From Akkermansiaceae bacterium (GTDB lineage: Bacteria; Verrucomicrobiota; Verrucomicrobiia; Verrucomicrobiales; Akkermansiaceae), in contig CAIKHZ010000106.1 of the NCBI GenBank assembly GCA_903827375.1, forward strand, positions 1 to 44,334: 44,334 nt of DNA. Direction: 5' to 3'. This document shows positions 7,913-14,899 of this stretch, in pieces. The notes under the pieces were generated by a model that was not told the origin of the DNA, made no database searches, and worked only from the letters and a program-made list of their open reading frames with translations. The position numbers and the translations under genes are program-made. The stretch's first letter is position 1; each line of letters begins with the position of its first letter.

Positions 7913-9376
7913 ATGCACCGATTCTGCGCCATCCTGTTGCCGCTCGCCCTCGCCGGTTCCGCTCTAGCAGCGGACAAGCCGCCCCTTCCCTCCGATGTTT
8001 ACAAGTCCGTCCTGCGCATCGAGGTGGCCACCCAAACGCCCGATTACCGCACGCCTTGGAACGCCGGACGCTTCAGCGGTGCCATCGGCACTGGCTTCAT
8101 CATCGGCAACAACCGCATCCTCACCAACGCCCACGTCGTCTCCAACGCCAGCCGCGTACTCATCAATATCTACGGCAGCCCGAAAAAATACCCGGCCAAG
8201 GTCGAATTCATTGCCCACGACTGCGACCTCGCCCTGCTCTCGGTGGAAAATTTCGCCGACTTTGCTGGATTTCCGGCGTTTGAGCTAGACGACGTGCCCG
8301 CTCTGGAAAGCCAGGTACGGGTCATCGGCTATCCGATTGGTGGCGAGCGACTGTCGGTGACCCGCGGTGTGGTGTCGCGCATTGACTTCCAGCCGTATGC
8401 GCACTCACGGGCCGATTCGCACCTCATTGTGCAAATTGATGCCGCGATCAATCCCGGCAATTCCGGCGGGCCATGCATTCAGAATGGCAAGGTGGTAGGG
8501 GTTGCTTTTCAAGGATTGCGGCAGGCGGACAACACGGGCTATATCATCCCGACGCCGGTGGTGAAGCGCTTCCTCAAGGACATTGAGGACGGCTCCTACG
8601 ATCACTACGCCGAACTGGGCAGCACCGAGTTTCCACTGTTCAATCCCGCCATGCGAAAGGCCCTCGGCCGACCCGATGACGACCAAGGAGTGCTCGTCAC
8701 CAACGTCATCGCCACCAGCTCCGCCGATGGCCGCCTCGAGCCCGGCGACATTCTCATGTCCATCGAAGGGCTGCCCATCGACAGCGCAGGCACGGTGGTT
8801 ATCGATGGCGAAAACGTCAATTTCCACGAAATCATCGAGCGCAAATTTGCCGGCGACAAGATCACCGTGCGACTTTTGCGCAAAGGGGAAGAGAAAGACG
8901 TGCAAATCGAGCTCAAACCCCTCAAGTGGTCGCGCATGTTCGCCATCGATTATGAAAGCAAACCCCGCTACATCGTCTTTGCCGGCCTGGTCTTCCAACC
9001 CCTCGATACCAACTTGTTCGCCAGTCAGAAGCTCGACGACGTCAACGTCCGCCGACTCTACTCAGACTACGTCCACAAGGGACTTTTCCAACAGCGCCAG
9101 GACATTGTAGTGCTCACCCGCATTGAAAGCGATCCGGTCACCAGCCAGCTCGACGGGTTTTCCGGCTGCGCTGTGGACACCATCAACGGCACCACCGTGC
9201 GCGACCTAGCCCATGCCTACGAACTCCTCTATCCACCTAACCCACCCGAGTTTTTCGTCATCCAGTTGTTCGGCTCCAACCGGCCGCTGATTATCCCCTC
9301 CGCCAAGGTCAAGGACGCCAACGCCCGCGTCCAAAAATCCGGCGGCATCGACCACCTATTCAATCTCAAATCCTAA
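7913..9376 (+). CDS. HtrA/Deg-type serine protease, plant DEG9/10-like architecture, exported
   Basis: 487 residues with a signal peptide (MHRFCAILLPLALAGSALAA). The trypsin-like S1C triad is visible: His74 in TNAHVVS, Asp105 in HDCDLALLSV and Ser184 in NPGNSGGPC. A PDZ domain follows at about 245-330 (GVLVTNVIATSSADGRLEPGDILMSIEG in outline), then a second degenerate PDZ-like region to the C terminus (YIVFAGLVFQPL near 345, VDTINGTTVRDL near 420). VIGYPIGG, SVTRGVVSRI and DNTGYIIPTPVV, the GTV segment inside the PDZ and the C-terminal AGLVFQPL block match the DEG9/DEG10 subgroup known from plants better than E. coli DegP. It probably degrades misfolded proteins in the cell envelope. folK begins one base after its stop, suggesting co-transcription. 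Confidence 0.88.
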   Translation: MHRFCAILLPLALAGSALAADKPPLPSDVYKSVLRIEVATQTPDYRTPWNAGRFSGAIGTGFIIGNNRILTNAHVVSNASRVLINIYGSPKKYPAKVEFIAHDCDLALLSVENFADFAGFPAFELDDVPALESQVRVIGYPIGGERLSVTRGVVSRIDFQPYAHSRADSHLIVQIDAAINPGNSGGPCIQNGKVVGVAFQGLRQADNTGYIIPTPVVKRFLKDIEDGSYDHYAELGSTEFPLFNPAMRKALGRPDDDQGVLVTNVIATSSADGRLEPGDILMSIEGLPIDSAGTVVIDGENVNFHEIIERKFAGDKITVRLLRKGEEKDVQIELKPLKWSRMFAIDYESKPRYIVFAGLVFQPLDTNLFASQKLDDVNVRRLYSDYVHKGLFQQRQDIVVLTRIESDPVTSQLDGFSGCAVDTINGTTVRDLAHAYELLYPPNPPEFFVIQLFGSNRPLIIPSAKVKDANARVQKSGGIDHLFNLKS

Positions 9377-9377
9377 C

Positions 9378-9884
9378 ATGCCACGCGCCGGCATCGCTCT
9401 AGGCTCCAACCTCGGCCCGCGCCTAGCCAACCTGCAAGCGGCCTGCGAGTGTCTGAGCCGCCTCTCCCGCCCCGGTGCCGCAGTGCTGCAGGCCGCGGTC
9501 TATCAGACGTCTCCGTTAGCTTGTCCGGACGGCTCGCCAGACTTTTTCAACACCGTCGTGGAAATCGAATACGACGGCAGCCCGGCGGAATTGCTTCAGC
9601 AAACCCAGACCATCGAGATGACCCTCGGCCGCACCCGCGGTGCCACCCGCCATGCGCCGCGCCTCATCGACATCGACCTCCTGTACTTCGGCGACGCCAC
9701 CCACGCCAGCGACGGCTTGGATATCCCCCACCCTCGCCTCACCCAACGCCGTTTCGTCCTTCAGCCCTTGGCAGATATCCGGCCCGAGCTCATCCTGCCC
9801 GGCCACTCCCTAACCATCGCCGATCACCTCGCCGCCCTGCAATCCACCGAGGCACCGCCTGAACTCGTCCATACACACTGGTAG
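9378..9884 (+). CDS. folK: 2-amino-4-hydroxy-6-hydroxymethyldihydropteridine diphosphokinase (HPPK)
   Basis: 168 residues, a normal HPPK length. It transfers pyrophosphate from ATP to 6-hydroxymethyl-dihydropterin in folate synthesis, in the cytoplasm. Visible motifs are the N-terminal GIALGSNLGPRLANLQ, the SPDFFNTVVEIE strand, and the signature LGRTRGATRHAPRLIDIDLL, whose Asp-Ile-Asp binds two Mg ions. A later HPRLTQRRFVLQPL motif is also typical. The ATG follows the protease stop by one base, so translation is likely coupled. The neighbour is not a folate gene, and such isolated folK copies are common outside Proteobacteria. Confidence 0.95.
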   Translation: MPRAGIALGSNLGPRLANLQAACECLSRLSRPGAAVLQAAVYQTSPLACPDGSPDFFNTVVEIEYDGSPAELLQQTQTIEMTLGRTRGATRHAPRLIDIDLLYFGDATHASDGLDIPHPRLTQRRFVLQPLADIRPELILPGHSLTIADHLAALQSTEAPPELVHTHW

Positions 9885-10092
9885 ATGCCTGCTTGCCTGC
9901 GCATTGCCCGATGAGCCGTCTTGCTGGATGCATTGGCATGATTGAGGCCAAACACTGAGTTCCGGGGTGGTGCCGACGTGGTGGTGGCGACATTGCCCGG
10001 CAGGAGTTTTTAGCGGGATTGTTCGGATGAAGGCATTCCCCAGATGTTAGGCATTGCGTTAGCCGAACGAGGGTGCATAATGCGCCTGAAAC

Positions 10093-11688
10093 ATGTCAGC
10101 AACCACCGACGAGACCCCACCGCTATTGATTCGCTGTCCGAGCTGCGGCCAGCGCTTCAAGGTGGGAGCGGAGTTGCGAGAGCGCACGGTGGAATGCGGC
10201 GGCTGCGAGCAGCGCTTCCGCATCAGCGACGAAGTGATCTTGCGATCGCGCAAATTTTACCCCGGCGAGCATGCACAGTTTTCCGCCAATCGCTACCAGC
10301 GCGTACCCATTGTGGCAGCCGTGCCCGACAGCCTGCAAACCATCAGCTATTCAGACGATGCTGATGCCTCGAGTTTTGAACCGGTGCAGCCGCAACGGAT
10401 GATTGCAGGGGCCGGGGCGATTTGTGGGGTGGTGTTGATAGCGATGTTGCTATTTTTCGGATCGACGCGTGGTGGAATGCTCGACGGGATGCCCAGCTCC
10501 AACCGGTTGACAATGGCGGGGTTTACTTGGGTGTTGGCGACCGTGCTGCTAATTTACGCCAATCCCCGCTCACGCAAGGCGGGGCTGCTCTTTTCGCTGC
10601 TCTGCGCGGGAGTATTGCTGCCCCTTCCGCTGATTTTCACGGAGGGCACTGTGCCAGCCAAGGGGTCATCTTCCGAGGAAAACTCGACGAAGGGACGCCC
10701 GCCGGTTGTGAGCGCAGAGATGGCGCGCGTCACCCAATTGCGGCAACTTATCGGCACCGATCCATTGGTGGACCAGAACGCCAAACTGGCCAAAGAAGGC
10801 AGCGGCCGCCACGCCTACGGCTTGTGGCTGCGCGGCCTTGACGAAAGCAATAAACTGCTGGTGCGCGACTACTTGATGCGGGCGGCAGCGGCAGACCCCT
10901 CTTCACATCCCTATCCGCGAGGACGCAATGACTACCTAATGGTGGTGACCGGGGTGACCATGCCCATTGAAAAACTTGCCGAATTGGCAGCTCCGTTAGG
11001 TGAACTCAGCCAAATCTACCGTGAAGTTGACGTGATTGAGATCCGGGTGAACAACGGCAATTTTGTTTCCAGCGCAGCTGACAAGCTGGCCGACCGGGAG
11101 GATCCGGAATTTTACGATCTCAACAAGCGGGAGTTAGAGAGCATCGACTTGGAGCGCGTACAGGCGGCTGTCAAACGCCTGGCTGATGCCCCGCCCAAAC
11201 TCTACCGCAACGACATCAGCCGTCGGCTAATTGTCCTGCTGAAGGAGGACGGGGTGGAGTTCAGGGAAGATTTGTGCCGGGCACTGACGCGCTGGGCCGA
11301 CGAAAGCAACGCGGCGGCAGATGCCGCTGAAGGGGCTCTGAGGAAACTTATGGCCGCCAAAAAAACCGTTCCCCGCGAGATGATCGCTTTACTTGTGAAG
11401 GCGAAGCGGGTTTCAATCATCCCTATTCTCAACAGCTTGTGGCTGGCGGATTCCGGCACTTGGGAACCGTATTACCTTGAACTTGGCCCAGCCATTGAGC
11501 CCACCCTGCTCGCCGAACTCAAGGAACTGAGCGGTGGATTGCGCAATTCAGCCGTTCACATGCTCGGCAAGGTCGGCGGATCCGCCAGCTTAACCGAACT
11601 GGAGTCCACACGGGCCAAGGCGGACCCGGAATTGCGGGTCCGGATTGAAAACGCGGAGAAAGCCATTCGAGAGCGCCTTGGTGAGTGA
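10093..11688 (+). CDS. Zinc-ribbon membrane protein of unknown function with alpha-helical C-terminal region
   Basis: 531 residues, not recognised as a named family. The N terminus is a zinc ribbon: CPSCGQRF (about 15) and CGGCEQRF (about 35), a CxxC...CxxC pair. A short linker leads to three hydrophobic segments at about 103-121, 138-155 and 165-180 (VVLIAMLLFF, FTWVLATVLLIYA, LLFSLLCAGVLLPLPLIF). The remaining roughly 330 residues are soluble and helical. The segment near residues 480-520 (LRNSAVHMLGKVGGSASLTELE) resembles a HEAT/armadillo-type repeat. No enzyme motif is seen. A 208-bp gap separates it from folK, and it converges on the permease gene 16 bp downstream. Similar zinc-ribbon plus membrane plus HEAT proteins are frequent in Verrucomicrobia and Planctomycetes, but I cannot assign a role. 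Confidence 0.7.
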   Translation: MSATTDETPPLLIRCPSCGQRFKVGAELRERTVECGGCEQRFRISDEVILRSRKFYPGEHAQFSANRYQRVPIVAAVPDSLQTISYSDDADASSFEPVQPQRMIAGAGAICGVVLIAMLLFFGSTRGGMLDGMPSSNRLTMAGFTWVLATVLLIYANPRSRKAGLLFSLLCAGVLLPLPLIFTEGTVPAKGSSSEENSTKGRPPVVSAEMARVTQLRQLIGTDPLVDQNAKLAKEGSGRHAYGLWLRGLDESNKLLVRDYLMRAAAADPSSHPYPRGRNDYLMVVTGVTMPIEKLAELAAPLGELSQIYREVDVIEIRVNNGNFVSSAADKLADREDPEFYDLNKRELESIDLERVQAAVKRLADAPPKLYRNDISRRLIVLLKEDGVEFREDLCRALTRWADESNAAADAAEGALRKLMAAKKTVPREMIALLVKAKRVSIIPILNSLWLADSGTWEPYYLELGPAIEPTLLAELKELSGGLRNSAVHMLGKVGGSASLTELESTRAKADPELRVRIENAEKAIRERLGE

Positions 11689-11704
11689 AGCGGCAGTGCT
11701 GACC

Positions 11705-13009
11705 TCACACCAATTCGTCAAACGAGCCGTCACGCAACTGCCGCTCCCAGATGAAGCGTCGAAACAGGACCTTCACCGCCGCAGTGCAAGGCACCGCCAA
11801 CAGCGTGCCCACAAAACCTCCTAACACCAGCGACCAGAACAACATCGAAAAAATCACGGTCAGCGGGTGCAAGCCAACCGAGTCCCCAACGATTTTTGGG
11901 GCGGTGACAAGCGAGTTGATTTGCTGGACGCCGACGAAAATGGCCAGCACCCCCCCGACGTAGGCCCAGGGGCTGAGGCCGAAAGGAGCCAACCCCTGCG
12001 CATGCAGGTAGCCAATGATGCAGGCGGGCACCATGCAAACGATGCTGCCGACGTAGGGGATGACGCCGAGGATGGCCATAAAAATGCCGATGAGAAAGCC
12101 ATAGGGCAGGTCGTAAATCTCCAGACCAATGCCCACCAACACCCCATCGATGAGAGCCACGAGCACCTGCCCGCGAAAAAAGGAAATCAGATAGCCGTTG
12201 ATTTCCTGCAGTGTATCGACCAACTCGGTTTTGAAGCGCGAGGCTTTGAGCGGCACATAATCATGCCAGTGATCGCGAATCGATGCGGAATCCTTGAGAA
12301 AGAAAAATAGATAGACCGGCACCATGATCATGCCGATGACCAAGCCAAACAAGCCCAGCACCTTGGATGAGCCCGCAGTGACCCAAGCCCATGCGGTCTC
12401 GGTAATGACCCCTTTGTACTGGTTGATCAAACGACCGGCGTTCGTGCGCCAAAAGAAATCCAACGAATTCGGGTCAGGTCCCTCCCCCTCGGCATAGCTC
12501 ACGGGCGCTCCGGCATCCGTCGTCTCACTCAGCGCCCAACCCAACAACCCGCTTTGGTGACCTTTTCGCAAGTCATGCAGCGATCGCGCCAGCGTCGGGG
12601 CCAGTTGCTTTTCATCGTTAGACCCAGCCCCGGTGACGGGTGTGCCACTTGGAGCGGTGGAAGGGGTAACCGGTGCCACACTTGTATCCTTGAGCGCAAG
12701 ACGGCTGCGTTGGATTCCTGGCAACACCGCAGCAGTGAGCAATGCAATGCCGATAAGCATCATCACAAACACAGTCACCACCGACCACAAGCGGCTCATG
12801 CCTCGCTTTTCCAAAAAACAAACCACCGGATCCAACAGATACGCAACGATGCCCGCCACGATGAGCGGAATGAGCACCGGCTGCAGGAAGCTAAAAATAG
12901 CACCCACCAGCCATGTCAGCATGACGAGTAAGCTGCCGAGAATGAGAATTGACAAGCCGGTGGCGGCGTTCCACAGGGATTTTTGTTGGAAACGAGTCGG
13001 GTAGCGCAT
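11705..13009 (-). CDS. AI-2E/PerM (UPF0118)-family membrane permease
   Basis: 434 residues from the ATG at 13007-13009. The open frame reaches 13084, but its extra 25 residues (MVIFDFCHWK...) look non-coding. The N terminus has two membrane segments around LWNAATGLSILILGSLLVML and FLQPVLIPLIVAGIVAYLLDP, the latter typical of the family. The C-terminal half has more membrane helices with VPVYLFFFLKD, FFRGQVLVALIDGVL and GVIPYVGSIVCMVPA, family signatures. About 90 residues rich in Thr, Ser, Pro and Gly after the third helix form an enlarged loop, longer than in many members. Family proteins are proposed exporters of small molecules or ions; the AI-2 name is historical and not evidence of quorum sensing here. 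It is convergent with the zinc-ribbon gene. Confidence 0.88.
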   Translation of the reverse strand: MRYPTRFQQKSLWNAATGLSILILGSLLVMLTWLVGAIFSFLQPVLIPLIVAGIVAYLLDPVVCFLEKRGMSRLWSVVTVFVMMLIGIALLTAAVLPGIQRSRLALKDTSVAPVTPSTAPSGTPVTGAGSNDEKQLAPTLARSLHDLRKGHQSGLLGWALSETTDAGAPVSYAEGEGPDPNSLDFFWRTNAGRLINQYKGVITETAWAWVTAGSSKVLGLFGLVIGMIMVPVYLFFFLKDSASIRDHWHDYVPLKASRFKTELVDTLQEINGYLISFFRGQVLVALIDGVLVGIGLEIYDLPYGFLIGIFMAILGVIPYVGSIVCMVPACIIGYLHAQGLAPFGLSPWAYVGGVLAIFVGVQQINSLVTAPKIVGDSVGLHPLTVIFSMLFWSLVLGGFVGTLLAVPCTAAVKVLFRRFIWERQLRDGSFDELV

Positions 13010-13536
13010 GGTGGAATTCAACCTGCCCCAAGTGCATACTCGGACACCCGCCGGCTTCCAATGACAAAAATCAAAAATCACCACCGCAGGGCGAGATCTC
13101 CCGAACCGCTGACCTTGGTGAGAGTCGAAGCGACTGATGACCGTGAAATGAAAAATTGGGGATGTCCGAATTCAGCGACGGCCTGAGTTGTGAGAATTGG
13201 CGCTCGGTTAGCCACTAGAGTCCCCTGAAATGCGCCCAAAATGGTTCTTCTCGAATATAGCTGGGAACCCCGAAATTCCGATGAATGTCCTTGGCAAATC
13301 GGACCGCGCAGGTACCTTGTCCGTGAGGAGATTTCCTTGATTCCGCGTGAATATCCCCCCCCCGCCTGATCCCGCCGGAGCGCCGTGTTAGTCGGCCCGG
13401 GGCCTAGGGTCTCCACGCGGATTCAGGGCGATCCCCCGCCCCGTCGGCAATTTTCCGCCCTCAGGTCTGGCCATCGCCTCATGCGTCAGCTCCCACCGGA
13501 AAAGCCGTCTCATAACAAGCCAATTTCGAACTTTCC
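13010..13536. other. Divergent intergenic region (527 bp), no gene seen
   Basis: This lies between the permease (minus) and the GAF-kinase (plus). Short open frames here lack codon bias, ribosome sites and recognisable motifs. No tRNA, strong hairpin or repeat was found. It presumably holds the two promoters. Confidence 0.5.
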
Positions 13537-13932
13537 ATGAAAATCGCCCCACCGACCGCCGACGAATCAGAGCGATTAGAAGCGCTGCGGAATTATCAAA
13601 TTCTGGATACCGGTGTTGAAAAAGCCTATCAGGATATCGTGGAATTAGCAGGGGCTATCTGCAAAACACCCATCGCGGCCATCACCTTGGTGGATGCGGA
13701 CAGGCAATGGTTCAAGGCGCGCGTCGGATTGGATGCCACCGAAACCTCGCGTGATCTGGCATTCTGCGCCCATGCCATTCATGGTCGCGAGCTTTTCATT
13801 GTACCGGATGCGACCTTGGACGAGAGGTTTTGCGAAAACCCACTGGTGCAGGGCCCCGAGCATTCGCTTCTATGCCGGCGCTCCGCTATACAATCAGGAC
13901 GGTCATATCTTGGGAACACTCTGCGCGATTGA
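13537..13932 (+). pseudogene. Sensor histidine kinase, 5' part: GAF domain, frameshifted
   Basis: The first reading frame begins MKIAPPTADESERLEALRNY, the usual start of small cytoplasmic GAF-histidine kinases. It continues through a GAF domain (PIAAITLVDADRQWFKARVG, then ETSRDLAFCAHAI and DERFCENPLVQGP). After the Gly-Pro at about 13852-13857 the homology leaves this frame, which then runs through unrelated residues to a stop at 13932. The expected continuation (SIRFYAGAPLYNQDGHILG) is in the next frame starting at 13859, so one extra base lies in 13852-13858, beside a run of four C. As written the gene cannot make the full protein unless ribosomes shift by +1. Confidence 0.8.
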
Positions 13933-14758
13933 TCGAAAACCCAATTCGCTCAATGACTTTCAGCTGCGGGCATTGGAAATTCTTTCTCAACAAGTCATGC
14001 AATTGCTCGAACTTCGCCGGGCGGTGCATCAATTGGATCAGACGAGCCAGGAGTTGCGCATCAGCAATGCCAGCAAGGACAGGCTTTTATCCATACTCAG
14101 TCATGATTTGAAAACACCATTCATCGGGCTTGTCGGCCTGTCACAAATGATCAGCGAGAATTGGCAGGAAATGCCGAGGAAAGAGATCAAGGAATTGGCC
14201 GATGATCTGGCAACCTCTGCGGAAAGCGGCTTGCGCCTCGTCGAGAAAATGCTCGAATGGGCGATGCTGGAGGGCAAGGGCTTCACCAGCGGACCCACCC
14301 ATTTCGACTTGCGTCTGCTGTTGGAGGATGTGCAATCCACGCTCGCTTCCGTGGCCAAACAGAAAGGAATGGATCTCATCATTCATTCAGGCCCACCCTC
14401 TCGGGTGCATGCCGATGCCGACATGTGTCGGTCTCTCTTTCAAAATCTCGTCTCCAATGCGCTCAAATTCACCCCTCCGGGCGGCTCGGTTTCGATCGCC
14501 CTTTTTGCCGAGGGTGATGTCGTCCAATGTGAAGTTCGCGACACCGGCCTCGGGATGTCACCCGGGCGGGTCAAACAGCTCCTGGCGGCCAATAGCACCC
14601 ACTCCACCGACGGCACATCCGGAGAAAAAGGCACCGGACTGGGTCTGGTGCTCTGCAAACAAATGTTGGAACGCAACCGGGGCTCGCTTAGCATCACTTC
14701 TGAACCCGGCCGCGGATCGATATTCAAAGTCAGCTTGCCCGGCAGCAAGGATACATAA
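13859..14758 (+). pseudogene. Sensor histidine kinase, 3' part: end of GAF domain, HisKA and HATPase_c
   Basis: Continues the broken kinase in the next frame; this frame is open from an ATG at 13694, but homology begins at 13859. It has the end of the GAF domain (GTLCAIDRKPNSL) and a helical linker. The HisKA H-box is SILSHDLKTPF, with the phosphorylatable His. The ATPase domain has the N-box FQNLVSNALKFT, the G1 box RDTGLGMS and the G2 box GTGLGLVLCKQ, and the frame ends at SLPGSKDT. All catalytic boxes are intact, which argues that the lesion is recent or a base-calling error. Joined, the two parts give about 405 residues, normal for a cytoplasmic GAF-HK. No response regulator lies adjacent, so its partner is unknown. 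Confidence 0.8.
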
Positions 14759-14899
14759 CCCGCAGGACCGCTGACAGGCTCTGGATGATCGAGACTCCAG
14801 AAATCAATAGTTAGATATTGCACAGCCGCCGAGGACCAGCTATCAGCAAGCCAATGCAGATGAGCCGACCCACACAAAAGAACAACCATTCAGAACACC

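Noticed and set aside
11705..13009. Quorum-sensing (AI-2) exporter interpretation
   Set aside because: The family name is historical; there is no luxS or other signalling gene nearby.
13850..13862. Programmed +1 frameshift in the histidine kinase
   Set aside because: No known slippery or stop-codon context such as that of prfB, and a kinase has no need for it. Mutation or base error is simpler.
14780..14801. Hairpin TCTGGA...TCCAGA after the kinase as terminator
   Set aside because: Only 6 bp with a 10-nt loop and no T-tract; it could be chance.
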